Both the position numbers and the translations under genes were made by a program. Below are positions 1 through 8,551 of a stretch of DNA of 63,104 nt, piece by piece. Position 1 is the first letter of the stretch. Each line of letters begins with the position of its first letter. Origin of the DNA: Thermoanaerobacteraceae bacterium (lineage in GTDB: Bacteria > Bacillota > JADQBR01); NCBI GenBank assembly GCA_017656305.1, contig JACDOG010000014.1:1-63104 (forward strand), in the 5' to 3' direction. The notes below the pieces were generated by a model. That model ran no database searches. It worked only from the letters and a program-made list of their open reading frames with translations, and was not told the origin of the DNA.

Positions 1-2
1 GG

Positions 3-266
3 AACAGTTACCACAATGGGGAATATGACAAGGCCCGCGAATTACAATTCTCTTACCTGAATTTAATAAGGGCTATGAATGCTATTACTTTCCCAGTAGG
101 CTTTAAGCTTGCTCTTGAGCTGCGCGGATTTGAAATGGGGCCGCCTGTACAGCCTCTGTCTCACTCCGAAAAGTTTAACCTGGTCAACGTTCGCAGCAGA
201 ATAGAAAAGATAATGGGTGCCCTGCTCGGGGATTACAAAGTAGAGGTGGAGCAATTAGTGAGTTAA
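3..266 (+). CDS. Dihydrodipicolinate synthase/N-acetylneuraminate lyase family protein, 3' end only
   Basis: The gene enters from the left edge of the window. The frame is open from base 3 and gives the last 87 residues. The piece contains HNGEYDKARELQ, then FPVGFKLALELRGFEMGPPVQPLS and a helical tail, which is the usual C-terminal helical layout of DapA-family class I aldolases. The catalytic Lys and Tyr would lie upstream and cannot be checked, so true DapA cannot be told from another aldolase of the family. A strong hairpin terminator follows 20 bases after the stop, so the gene ends its transcript. Family call from pattern recognition only. Confidence 0.72.
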   Translation, partial: NSYHNGEYDKARELQFSYLNLIRAMNAITFPVGFKLALELRGFEMGPPVQPLSHSEKFNLVNVRSRIEKIMGALLGDYKVEVEQLVS

Positions 267-287
267 AGAAGGTAAACCGGTGATGAT

Positions 288-330
288 AAAAAAGTACCGA
301 CCCTTTAATATCAAAGGGCCGGTACTTTTT
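288..330 (+). terminator. Rho-independent terminator of the DapA-family gene
   Basis: AAAAGTACCG-A-CCCTTT pairs with AAAGGG-C-CGGTACTTTT around a short AT loop and runs into T residues. The stem is near-perfect and could work in both directions. Confidence 0.85.
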
Positions 331-813
331 ATGTGGGACGAGAAATTTGCAAGCTTCTTTCGAAAGAACCTCGATACGTTTCATTCGTCTACCGCCGGTG
401 GAAAGCCGTGCTAAAAAAGCGAGGAATTGTTGGCTGCATCATATTGCGATTATCGATTTGTTTGACGGGGAAATAGTTAATACGGGTCCTTATAGCCTGT
501 TGTCATTAAAAATTGGTTCAAACAGTTGATTAAATGTGGATTTCGTGGTATTCTTGCCATGCATAATTGTTTCTCCCTTATGTTAGAGATTTGAGCAAGG
601 ACTACTCCTAATCTCTTATAAGGGATTTTTTCTTGCACAGCAGGATTTTTAGAAATTTTGTGCTTTTAGGACTTGACAGATTAGAATTTTGTTTTTACAA
701 CGCTAGTGAGGTATAGAAAACCTTGGAGTACATCACAGAAGGCGCTTGTCAAATTGTGGCTGATTTTTTTAAGGTTGTGGATGTTTAAGCAAGGAAAATG
801 GAAGGGGCTTAAA
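331..813. other. Gene-poor stretch with possible transposase remnant
   Basis: About 480 bases with no convincing intact gene. An open frame at 347-529 (+) encodes the phrase IAIIDLFDGEIVN, which resembles the catalytic-core strand of IS3-family integrases, but nothing before or after it fits, so it could be a decayed fragment or chance. A hairpin with a T run lies at 574-631. A possible promoter (TTGACA at 673-678, TACAAC at 696-701, 17-base spacer) precedes the lipoprotein gene. Confidence 0.3.
574..631 (+). terminator. Hairpin with T run
   Basis: TCCCTTA..AGAGATT (574-591) pairs with AATCTCT..TAAGGGA (about 610-625), then TTTTTT. It ends no recognisable intact gene, which fits the idea that the region upstream is a gene remnant. 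Confidence 0.6.
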
Positions 814-1419
814 ATGAAAGAAAAAAAGACCTTGATTTTAATGATAATATCAATTATTTTTCTATCCAGCCTGTTATCTGGTTGTGCTCTACCGCTGCCC
901 GGTAAAATCAATGCTGAGGTAAAGGTAGCAGATACAGTCAGTAAAGGAGAAACAGAACCGAAGGTTGAAAAGAAAGCTACTTACCCAGTACCGCTGATAA
1001 AAGAGACCCGAGAAGAGATAGTTAAAATTATTTATAATTTCTCCCCAAAAGTGGAGATTGAAAATCTTCCGGAGGGAATGAAATTTCAGTGGTTAGGAGC
1101 AGTCTTGACTACAAGAAAAAATAAACAGGATTTATCCGAAGAATTAATCATTGAATTCAAATATCGAATTTCTGGCGAAGGGTTGGCCAGAGCGGACAGT
1201 ATCGTAACTATTTATAAAGGACGTAAAAAGGTTCACTCTGAACAGTTAAACTTATTTGGATTGCAAGAAGATGAAAAACCTTTAGGTGTAGGTGAAATTT
1301 TTGAGACAACCGCTTATTATACAAGCCGTAAAGATGGGGACAGCGGTTTCGAAGGAAAAGTTTTCGATAATATTCCTGATAAAATTGTGTTTAGTATAAC
1401 AGAGGTAAAATTTGAGTAG
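814..1419 (+). CDS. Putative lipoprotein of unknown function
   Basis: 201 residues. The ATG at 814 is chosen because GGAAGGGG lies just upstream and the product then begins with a textbook lipoprotein signal: MKEKKT, a hydrophobic run, and the lipobox LLSGC with Cys at about residue 24. The open frame extends further upstream but that would bury the signal. The mature part is Lys/Glu rich and looks globular with beta strands; no family was recognised. It would be anchored to the outer face of the membrane. It stands alone, with a possible promoter at 673-701 and a weak hairpin after it. Confidence 0.75.
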   Translation: MKEKKTLILMIISIIFLSSLLSGCALPLPGKINAEVKVADTVSKGETEPKVEKKATYPVPLIKETREEIVKIIYNFSPKVEIENLPEGMKFQWLGAVLTTRKNKQDLSEELIIEFKYRISGEGLARADSIVTIYKGRKKVHSEQLNLFGLQEDEKPLGVGEIFETTAYYTSRKDGDSGFEGKVFDNIPDKIVFSITEVKFE

Positions 1420-1460
1420 AGGACAAAAAAGCCTAATCTCTTCTGTATTCACAAAATATT

Positions 1461-1488
1461 ATGGCCTTTTATTACCTGGCCATTTTAC
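1461..1488 (+). terminator. Weak terminator after lipoprotein gene
   Basis: ATGGCC and GGCCAT pair around an 11-base loop, followed by TTTTA. The short stem makes this tentative. Confidence 0.45.
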
Positions 1489-1598
1489 TCGTATCGTTGC
1501 ATTGCCTGGCCTGACGAAAAAGGGATTGGAGTAATTGCTGGCGCAGCGCGTTAATTTATCTCAATCTGCATAATACCCAAATTCAAAGTTTCACCGAA

Positions 1599-1646
1599 AT
1601 TCACATCGAGAACCGTCCCCAATGTGAATGCGTCCCCAATGTGAAT
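1599..1646 (-). repeat. REP-like hairpin element, reverse form, plus adjacent half copy
   Basis: A full copy at 1599-1629 has arms ATTCACAT and ATGTGAAT around CGAGAACCGTCCCCA, and 1631-1646 repeats the right half. It lies in the 302-base gap between the lipoprotein and aminotransferase genes; nothing else was seen in that gap apart from the weak hairpin. It is the same element as the copies at 36.7-52.4 kb that surround the RAYT transposase gene. Confidence 0.85.
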
Positions 1647-1721
1647 GCAGGAATTAATTTCCGCAGGGTGGAAATATAATAAATGGTGTATATCTTGTAC
1701 CAGATAGGAGTGATGGTAGAA

Positions 1722-3104
1722 ATGGGCTTGGTTTCGTTGGAAGAGGCGCTGCAGTGGGATGTCAGGCAAACGCGGCAGGAGCATAAGGAGCACCTGAACC
1801 CGGTGTTGGCGCAGATGATGGTTCTTTTGAACTATGACCGGCGGTTCGTGCGGGCAGAGGATACATACGTCTGGGATGAAAACGGGGAAAAATATTTGGA
1901 TTTTCTCGGTGCCTTCGGTGCCTTGTCCTTCGGACACAATCACCCCAAGGTCATAGAAGCGGTGGACAGGGTAAAGGAGCTGCCCAATTACCTGCAGGTG
2001 AACTTGAATGCAGTGGGTGCGGCCCTAGCCCACAACCTGGCGGAGATCTTGCCGGGAGATTTGGAGCATTCCTTTTTCTGCAACAGCGGTGCCGAGGCGG
2101 TGGAAGGGGCGCTGAAGCTGGCCCGGATAGCCAGTGGTAAGCAAAAGATTATTGCCGCAAAGGGGTCCTTCCACGGCAAATCCATGGGAGCGCTGTCGCT
2201 CACAGGCAAGGAAAGCTACCAGAAGCCTTTTGCGCCCCTGGTGCTGGGTATCGTGCATGTACCCTACGGCGATGCCGGTGCCCTGGAGAAAGAGCTGGCC
2301 GCAGGAGATACGGCGGCAGTCATCTTGGAGCCCATTCAGGGTGAAGGCGGCGTCATCGTGCCGCCGGAAGGTTATTTGCCGGAAGTACGGCGGCTCTGCG
2401 ATAAGTACAATGCCTATTTAATACTGGATGAAATCCAAACCGGGCTGGGACGGACGGGATATAACTTTGCCTGCGAGCATGAGGGTGTCGTGCCGGACAT
2501 TATGTGCCTGGCCAAGGCCCTGAGCGGCGGCATCATACCTATCGGTGCCTTTTGTACCACCAAAACCATCTGGAACAAGGCTTACGGCACCATGGACAGG
2601 TACCTGCTGCACACTTCTACGTTTGGCGGCAATACCCGGGCGGTGGCTGCCGGTCTGGCTGCGGTGGAACTGCTGGTGGAAGAGGATCTGGCTTACCAGG
2701 CCCGGGAAAAGGGACAGTACCTGTTGAACCGCCTGCGGCCCATGGTGGATAAATACCCGCTGCTGAAGGAGGTGCGCGGCCGGGGCCTGATGATCGGCCT
2801 GGAGTTTCACCCCCACGAGGGCGGTATCGTGAACAAACTGTCCGGGGGTGCCGTCAACAAGCTGGCCCAGGAGTACACCGGTGCCCTGGTTCAGGGGGAA
2901 ATGCTGAACAAGCACAGGGTTATTACCGGGTTTACGCTGAACAATCCCAATGTGATTCGCTTGGAGCCTCCGCTGACCGTCACTTACGAGGATCTGGACC
3001 ATGTGGCCAGCGCGCTGGAAGACATCCTGTCCCAGTACAAAAGTTTTCTCAACATTGCCTTTGGCAGTGCCAGGACCACCATCGGCTCCATTTTTAAAAG
3101 GTAA
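1722..3104 (+). CDS. Class III PLP aminotransferase, putrescine/ornithine type
   Basis: 460 residues from the ATG at 1722, which has AGGAG 11 bases upstream; in-frame ATGs at 1683 and 1713 are possible but poorly placed. The fold type I landmarks are present: the glycine-rich PLP phosphate loop ([13 protein letters not shown]), the Asp of [12 protein letters not shown], and the Schiff-base Lys in CLAKALSGG. Length and the N-terminal helical extension fit putrescine aminotransferases (YgjG-like), which move an amine from putrescine or a similar diamine to 2-oxoglutarate. Acetylornithine or 4-aminobutyrate activity cannot be excluded. It is a single-gene unit with a terminator at 3128-3172. A polyamine role would pair with speD at 20.06 kb, but that is inference. 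Confidence 0.85.
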   Translation: MGLVSLEEALQWDVRQTRQEHKEHLNPVLAQMMVLLNYDRRFVRAEDTYVWDENGEKYLDFLGAFGALSFGHNHPKVIEAVDRVKELPNYLQVNLNAVGAALAHNLAEILPGDLEHSFFCNSGAEAVEGALKLARIASGKQKIIAAKGSFHGKSMGALSLTGKESYQKPFAPLVLGIVHVPYGDAGALEKELAAGDTAAVILEPIQGEGGVIVPPEGYLPEVRRLCDKYNAYLILDEIQTGLGRTGYNFACEHEGVVPDIMCLAKALSGGIIPIGAFCTTKTIWNKAYGTMDRYLLHTSTFGGNTRAVAAGLAAVELLVEEDLAYQAREKGQYLLNRLRPMVDKYPLLKEVRGRGLMIGLEFHPHEGGIVNKLSGGAVNKLAQEYTGALVQGEMLNKHRVITGFTLNNPNVIRLEPPLTVTYEDLDHVASALEDILSQYKSFLNIAFGSARTTIGSIFKR

Positions 3105-3127
3105 TTTAACAAATTAGTTGGCCTGCT

Positions 3128-3172
3128 TCCGCCTTTTGTGTAATTTATGCGCACAGGAGGCGGATTTTATTT
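3128..3172 (+). terminator. Terminator of the aminotransferase gene
   Basis: TCCGCCT (3128-3134) pairs with AGGCGGA (3158-3164), followed by a T-rich run. Confidence 0.65.
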
Positions 3173-3284
3173 TGCCATTGCGGGAAAATTGGTGCTGATT
3201 AGTAATAACAGATGGATAAAAATATTGATCGTTGGTAAAAATAGTAACAGTCTGCAGTTGCTAAAAATTTAGGAGGTGAATGAT

Positions 3285-3770
3285 GTGAAAAAATCTTTAA
3301 AACTTATTCTGATTCTCTGTCTGGTACTGGGGATGGCTTTTATTCTGACAGGTTGCCCGCAGCGGGATGAACAGCCTAATGAAACTCCCCAGGAGCAGAC
3401 GGATAAGGAACAGGAACAGGAAAATCCGGGTGAAGAGCAAGCTCCTGAGACAGAGGCCAATCAATTGATTGAGGACCAGGCTCCTGAAGGATGTTCCAGC
3501 TGCCACAAGAAGACTGATGACAAAGATTACCGTTTGAGTGCCGAGGTTGAACACATTGAGGGACATCCAAACGTGGCGGAAGACGCCACTGTGAAGGAAT
3601 GTATTGGATGTCACGGTGCTAACAGTGATCAGCCGTTCAACAAAATTCTACACAGGGTTCACCTGGTTGACGGTGAGCACTACCTGGACAAATATGATAA
3701 GAACTGTATCAACTGTCACAGGATTGCGGATGATGGCACTGTAACCATCAAAGGCCTGGAACAGGATTAG
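3285..3770 (+). CDS. Triheme c-type cytochrome lipoprotein
   Basis: 161 residues. The GTG at 3285 lies 8 bases after AGGAGG and gives a clean signal peptide ending in the lipobox ILTGC, so the protein should be lipid-anchored outside the membrane. A Glu/Gln/Pro-rich acidic linker of about 45 residues follows. Then come three heme-binding motifs, CSSCH, CIGCH and CINCH, with further His residues that could be distal ligands. No catalytic domain is evident, so it is most likely an electron carrier. It is monocistronic with a terminator at 3841-3874. A larger relative with 11 motifs is at 38703-40112. Confidence 0.85.
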   Translation: MKKSLKLILILCLVLGMAFILTGCPQRDEQPNETPQEQTDKEQEQENPGEEQAPETEANQLIEDQAPEGCSSCHKKTDDKDYRLSAEVEHIEGHPNVAEDATVKECIGCHGANSDQPFNKILHRVHLVDGEHYLDKYDKNCINCHRIADDGTVTIKGLEQD

Positions 3771-3840
3771 TCAGGAACCGTTAGGAGCGACGCAGGCTGA
3801 GGACAGAGGAAAAAACAATTACAGCTAAACAACTCAGGTT

Positions 3841-3874
3841 AATGCCGGGTCATACATCACCCGGCATTAATTTT
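3841..3874 (+). terminator. Terminator of the triheme lipoprotein gene
   Basis: AATGCCGGGT and ACCCGGCATT form a perfect 10-base stem with an 8-base loop, followed by AATTTT. Confidence 0.85.
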
Positions 3875-3936
3875 ATGCATTTTAAATATGGGAAAAGGTT
3901 AAGCTAAATGAAGAGGATTTTTGCTTTGCGACGGCG

Positions 3937-5097
3937 GTGAACCTGTTCATGGATAAGATAAAGATTATGCATGTTCTCAGGCCTGCCGAAGGCGGCATGA
4001 AGGAACATGTCCTGACACTGGCCCAGCACCTTGACCGCAGGCGGTACCGGCTGGTGGTCTGCGGGCCGGATTACGGCGACATCATGATGCGTTTGCAGCG
4101 TATGGGCGTCTCCACTTTTGCTGTGAATTTAAGGGGCAATGTCAATCCGTTTGCCGATTTCCAGGCTTTGAGGCAGCTGCTGGCAGTGATGCGGCAGCAC
4201 CAGGTGGACATCGTGCATACCCACGGGGCCAGGGCAGGCATGGTAGGGCGGATTGCGGCCCGGCGGGCCCGGGTCCCGGTGATAGTGTCCACTTTTCACA
4301 ACTTTATTTACGGTAACGAACACCCCTGGTGGAAGAAGAATGCCTTTGCTGCAGTGCAGCGGTTGCTTGCCCGGTACACGGACCACGTGATTACGGTATC
4401 GGAAGCCCTGGGACGGGAAATTTCGCGGGTGGAGCGGTATCCCCGGGACAGGTTATCCACCATTTACAATGGCTTGAATCTGAACAAGTTCAACCAGATT
4501 ACCGACGTTGCGCGGAAGAAAAGAGAACTGGGCCTGGATGTCAACCTGCCGGTAGTGGGGGTGGTGGCACGTCTCATTCCGCAGAAAGGCGTGTCTTGCT
4601 TTTTGCTGGCAGCCAGGATTATTCAGGACAAGATTCCGCGAGTGCAGTTTCTCGTAGTAGGTGACGGTCCGGCACGGGACAGCCTGGAACGGCAGGCACG
4701 GGCTCTGGGATTACAGAGGGCTGTGTTTGCTGGTTTTCGCTTTGACGTGCCGCGGCTGCTGCCGCTAATTAACGTCTTTGTCATCCCGTCGCTGTCCGAA
4801 GGGCTGTCCATCGGTGCTTTGGAAGCCATGGCCGCCCGCAGGCCTATTGTGGCCACCCGGGTTGGCGGGTTGCCGGAGTTGATCAGGCACGGCAAGACCG
4901 GGATGCTGGTGCCGCCCAACGACCCCACTGCCCTGGCCAAAACCATCATTACTATCTTAGAGCGACCGTTTTTTGGGGAGATGCTGGGGCTGCAGGCCCG
5001 CCAGGAAGTGGAGCGACGTTTTTCCGTGGAGCAGATGGTTCGGGCTACGGAGGCGATTTATGATAAACTGCTGCAGCAAAAAGGTTACAAGGGTTGA
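3937..5097 (+). CDS. Glycosyltransferase, GT4 family (GT-B fold)
   Basis: 386 residues from the GTG at 3937; ATG at 3949 is an alternative. Features of GT4 enzymes are clear: the N-terminal PAEGGMKEHVL loop, HTHGARAGMVGR, and in the C-terminal half RLIPQKG, VVGDGP and the nucleotide-sugar site SEGLSIGALEAMAARRP with GGLPELI. It should transfer a sugar from a nucleotide donor at the inner membrane face; the acceptor is unknown. A tiny in-frame-stopped reading frame (ATG 3908) ends over the GTG, so translation could be coupled. The next gene starts 4 bases after the stop, so the two form an operon for an envelope glycan or related polymer. Confidence 0.85.
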   Translation: MNLFMDKIKIMHVLRPAEGGMKEHVLTLAQHLDRRRYRLVVCGPDYGDIMMRLQRMGVSTFAVNLRGNVNPFADFQALRQLLAVMRQHQVDIVHTHGARAGMVGRIAARRARVPVIVSTFHNFIYGNEHPWWKKNAFAAVQRLLARYTDHVITVSEALGREISRVERYPRDRLSTIYNGLNLNKFNQITDVARKKRELGLDVNLPVVGVVARLIPQKGVSCFLLAARIIQDKIPRVQFLVVGDGPARDSLERQARALGLQRAVFAGFRFDVPRLLPLINVFVIPSLSEGLSIGALEAMAARRPIVATRVGGLPELIRHGKTGMLVPPNDPTALAKTIITILERPFFGEMLGLQARQEVERRFSVEQMVRATEAIYDKLLQQKGYKG

Positions 5098-5101
5098 GTT
5101 T

Positions 5102-7258
5102 ATGCGCGGGTTTTACAACAGGCTGCTGACCGGTTGGACGCTGGTGCTGCTTTTCTGTATCTGCTTTCCCATGGCTGCCCATGGGGCGCAGGTGGTTGTG
5201 ATAACTGCTGAGGGAATGACTATTGATGATGTCAACAGTGAGCGAATGCCTTTTCTCTACCGTTTGGCCAGTGAGGGTGCCGTCGGTTTGATGAACCCCA
5301 AGACCGGCGGCCGCTACACCAGAGAAAATGCCTTTATGACTTTAAGTGCCGGGCGGCCGGCGGTGGGCCATGACAGCGGCGGCCGGGCATTTAATGTTTC
5401 GGAAAAAGCGGGCGGCAGCAGGGCTGGGGACATCTACACGGCGCGGACGGGAAAACCGGCACCCGAGCGGGGTGTTGTCTACCTGCCGCTGCAGCGCACG
5501 CTGGAAAACAACAGGTATCACAAGACCGGTGCCGTTCCCGGCCTGCTGGGAGAAGTTTTAAAGCAGGCCGGTATCAGCTGTGCCGTCATCGGTAACGCTG
5601 ATATTCCCGGGGAATACCACCGGGAAGCAGTGAGTATTGTCATGGACCGGTGGGGACGGGTGCCTGCCGGTAACGTCAGCCGGGAACTGCTGACAGCCGG
5701 AAAAAGTCTATTATGGCGAACCGATTTCGACAGACTGTTTCGGCAGGCAGTGGCTTTCAGCCAAACGGACCTGCTGGTGATTGACACCGGCGACCTCACC
5801 CGCCTGGAGCTGGTTAAAGATGATATGATCCCGGCGGTATGGCAGCGGGAAAGGCAGCGGGCCTTGAAAAGAATTGATGATTTTGTGCGCCGTCTTACCG
5901 GGGAGCCCGCATTACAAGATGCCGTACTGGTATTTGTATCACCCCAGCCTTCCCGGGCCGCTCTCAAGGTAAAAAATTTTTTTGTGCCGTTAATTGTCAG
6001 GGGCGGCGGGCTTACCGGGCTTCTGACCAGCGGCACCACACGCCGTCCCGGAATAGTGGCCAATACCGACCTTACCGCCAGCATCCTGGGCTGGCTGCAT
6101 GCGGACATACCGCCCCAGGTGACGGGCAGGCGGCTGCAGGCTGTACCCGGTTCCCGGCCGGTGGAGACGCTGAATGCCCTGAACCGGGAGGCAGTGTTTG
6201 TCTACAGGGCCCGGCCGCCCCTGATAAAGGGCTACGTGCTGCTGCAGATTGTTGTCATCTGCCTGGCCCTGGCGGCACTGCTGTTGTGCCGTAGGCTTCT
6301 CAGTCGGCTCAGGCCGGTGCTGCTGGCCTTGATGGCAGTGCCGGTAAGCCTGCTTCTGGTGGTGCTGCTGCCGGCACAAAGTTTTCCCATCTATGTGGCC
6401 GGCATACTGGGCCTGGTTTTGGTCATAGTGCTGCTTGGTAATGCCACAGCCGGGCATCACGAACTGGCACCTTTTGTCCTGATTTCCTTCCTTACCGCCG
6501 CTGCTATCCTTGCCGACCTGCTGCTGGGTGCTCCGCTGATGCAGCATTCTACCCTGGGGTACGATGCCATGGCCGGTGCGCGCTACTACGGCATCGGCAA
6601 CGAGTACATGGGCGTGCTGGTGGGAAGCAGTGTGGTCGGTGCGGCGGCACTTTACCAGTGGGTCCGCCGCTGGCGCCGGCTGCTGCTGGTTGTATCAATG
6701 GCTTTTTTTGCCTGCACCGTTTCCATTATAGCGGCACCCCAGCTGGGTACCAACTTTGGGGGCACCCTGGCTTCTGCGGCAGCCTTCGGTTCGGTTTCCT
6801 TAGGCCTGGCACAGCGGCGGCTGCACTACCGCACGTTACTGCTGGGTGCGGCCGTACTGGCCCTGGCAGCAGTATCCCTGGCGGTATATGACCTGTCCCG
6901 CCCGGCGGCGGTACAGTCGCACCTGGGGCGCATGGCCGGGCGGCTGGTTACCGATGGTCCCATAGTGCTCTGGGACGTGGCCGTGCGGAAAATAAACATG
7001 AATCTCAAGCTCATCAGGTGGACCATCTGGAGCCGCGTTTTTCTGGTCTTTCTTATTGCCCTGACCGTGCTGGCACTGCGTCCGGTGGGGATTCTACGGA
7101 AAATAGCCGGCAGGTACCCCTATTTTTTCCGGGGTCTGGCGGCGGTAGTGGTGGGCAGCGGTGTGGCTCTGCTGACCAATGACTCTGGTATTGTGGCGGC
7201 AGCCACCATGATGATTTTTGCCGCGGCACCGCTGTTGTACATGGCTGCCGTAGAATAG
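5102..7258 (+). CDS. Secreted phosphoesterase-like domain fused to a polytopic membrane domain
   Basis: 718 residues from ATG 5102, just after the glycosyltransferase stop; the open frame begins earlier but only inside that gene. A signal peptide (MRGFYNRLL, ending near AHGA) is followed by about 350 residues with the layout of alkaline-phosphatase/sulfatase-fold proteins: VVVITAEGM, MPFLYRLASEGAVG, VIDTGDLTRL. The usual metal-binding Asp/His set is not obvious. The second half has roughly ten hydrophobic segments with conserved-looking polar stretches (YYGIGNEYMGVLVG, GTNFGGTLA, TNDSGIVAAA). Function is not known. The operon with a GT4 suggests work on a lipid-linked glycan. A good terminator follows at 7295-7343. 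Confidence 0.7.
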   Translation: MRGFYNRLLTGWTLVLLFCICFPMAAHGAQVVVITAEGMTIDDVNSERMPFLYRLASEGAVGLMNPKTGGRYTRENAFMTLSAGRPAVGHDSGGRAFNVSEKAGGSRAGDIYTARTGKPAPERGVVYLPLQRTLENNRYHKTGAVPGLLGEVLKQAGISCAVIGNADIPGEYHREAVSIVMDRWGRVPAGNVSRELLTAGKSLLWRTDFDRLFRQAVAFSQTDLLVIDTGDLTRLELVKDDMIPAVWQRERQRALKRIDDFVRRLTGEPALQDAVLVFVSPQPSRAALKVKNFFVPLIVRGGGLTGLLTSGTTRRPGIVANTDLTASILGWLHADIPPQVTGRRLQAVPGSRPVETLNALNREAVFVYRARPPLIKGYVLLQIVVICLALAALLLCRRLLSRLRPVLLALMAVPVSLLLVVLLPAQSFPIYVAGILGLVLVIVLLGNATAGHHELAPFVLISFLTAAAILADLLLGAPLMQHSTLGYDAMAGARYYGIGNEYMGVLVGSSVVGAAALYQWVRRWRRLLLVVSMAFFACTVSIIAAPQLGTNFGGTLASAAAFGSVSLGLAQRRLHYRTLLLGAAVLALAAVSLAVYDLSRPAAVQSHLGRMAGRLVTDGPIVLWDVAVRKINMNLKLIRWTIWSRVFLVFLIALTVLALRPVGILRKIAGRYPYFFRGLAAVVVGSGVALLTNDSGIVAAATMMIFAAAPLLYMAAVE

Positions 7259-7294
7259 GCTACCGGGTGAGCCGCCTTTTTGCCGGGAGGATTG

Positions 7295-7343
7295 TACCGG
7301 CTGGCCGGGTTGTTATCCTTTTACTACAGCCGGTAATTTTTTT
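7295..7343 (+). terminator. Terminator after the membrane protein gene
   Basis: TACCGGCTG (7295-7303) pairs with CAGCCGGTA (7327-7335), followed by eight bases of mostly T. Confidence 0.8.
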
Positions 7344-7514
7344 ATTCTCTTTCGGGTAAAATTCTGGGTAAGCAGGAAAATTTCAGTTGTGTTATTTCGA
7401 AATTTCTAATAAATTGTAACAAATGAAGGATTTTTGCGGTAGTGTCACGAAAAAGAAACGTAATATTATAAAAATTAAAATATTTAGAAGTGAAATACAA
7501 ACAGGTGACCCTTG

Positions 7515-7856
7515 ATGCATGAAATGGCCATAGTGGAAAATCTGGTATCTGCTGTCGGTGAGCAGGTGGTACAGCATAAGCTGAAACAGGTGACCAAGGT
7601 GAAAGTTGTTGCCGGGGAACTGACCGGTGTGGTTCCGGACGTGCTGCGGTTTTGCTGGCAGGTCTGCACGGAAAACATTCCGGCCTGCTCGGGGGCGGAA
7701 CTGGACATCGAACAAAAGCCGGCAGTGGCACGCTGCCGCAGCTGTGCTGCAGAATTTGAGATGAGGCACAATTTTTCCTGTCCCCGGTGCGGCGGCGGTA
7801 TCGAGAGAGTAGTGTCGGGCAAAGAACTGTATATCGACTACATTGAAGGAGAGTAG
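7515..7856 (+). CDS. hypA: Hydrogenase nickel insertion protein HypA
   Basis: 113 residues. ATG 7515 gives the conserved N-terminus MHEMAIVENL whose His2 binds nickel; an upstream TTG at 7512 is in frame but would displace it. The zinc site is CRSC...CPRC in the second half. HypA delivers Ni to the large subunit of NiFe hydrogenase with HypB. It is the first gene of a run to 19866 with overlaps or short gaps, so one operon is likely. The upstream 250 bases are AT-rich with only a weak promoter candidate (TGTCAC 7443, TATAAA 7467). Confidence 0.95.
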   Translation: MHEMAIVENLVSAVGEQVVQHKLKQVTKVKVVAGELTGVVPDVLRFCWQVCTENIPACSGAELDIEQKPAVARCRSCAAEFEMRHNFSCPRCGGGIERVVSGKELYIDYIEGE

Positions 7857-7867
7857 GAGGATTTTCC

Positions 7868-8527
7868 GTGGAGATTAAGGTGCTGAAAAATATCATGGAG
7901 CGCAATGAAGATTTGGCTGCGGAAAACAGAAGGTTGTTTGCCGAATACAAAATATTTGTTCTGAACATGATGAGTTCGCCCGGTGCCGGCAAGACGGCCA
8001 TCCTGGAGCAGGCCATCCCCCGGTTGAAGGATAGATTTAACATGGCCGTGATTGAAGGCGACCTGATGACCAGCAGGGATGCTGAGCGAATCAGCTTTCA
8101 CGAAGTGCCGGTGGTGCAGATCAATACGGAAAGCAGCTGCCACCTGGACGCCGGCATGGTCAACCGGGCGGTTGAAGAACTGGAACTGAACGATTTGGAC
8201 CTGATTTTTATTGAAAATGTGGGCAACCTGGTCTGCCCGGGAACGTTTGATCTGGGCGAACATGTGAAGATTGTGGTGTTGAGCGTAACCGAGGGCGACG
8301 ACAAGCCGGCCAAGTACCCACTGATGTTTCAGGAATCCCGGGCCTGCATCCTGAACAAGATCGACCTGCTGCCCCATACCAACTTTGACCTGGACCGCTT
8401 TTACAAGGACGTGTCCGACATGAATGCGGACATAGAGATATTTCAAACCGCGGCCGTTACCGGCCAGGGAATTGACCGGTGGTGCCGGTGGCTGGAAGAA
8501 CTGGTAACGGCGAAAAACGGCAGCTAG
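7868..8527 (+). CDS. hypB: Hydrogenase nickel incorporation GTPase HypB
   Basis: 219 residues from GTG 7868, preceded by GGAGG. The GTPase P-loop is SSPGAGKT at residues 36-43, the metal-binding ESSCHLDAG has Cys92 and His93 at the dimer interface, and the G4 motif is LNKIDLL. There is no N-terminal His-rich nickel store, as in many Clostridia. It uses GTP hydrolysis to drive Ni transfer during NiFe-site assembly. It sits 11 bases after hypA and 24 bases before hypF. Confidence 0.95.
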   Translation: MEIKVLKNIMERNEDLAAENRRLFAEYKIFVLNMMSSPGAGKTAILEQAIPRLKDRFNMAVIEGDLMTSRDAERISFHEVPVVQINTESSCHLDAGMVNRAVEELELNDLDLIFIENVGNLVCPGTFDLGEHVKIVVLSVTEGDDKPAKYPLMFQESRACILNKIDLLPHTNFDLDRFYKDVSDMNADIEIFQTAAVTGQGIDRWCRWLEELVTAKNGS

Positions 8528-8551
8528 CCCGGTTCAAGGTGGGAAACAGCC

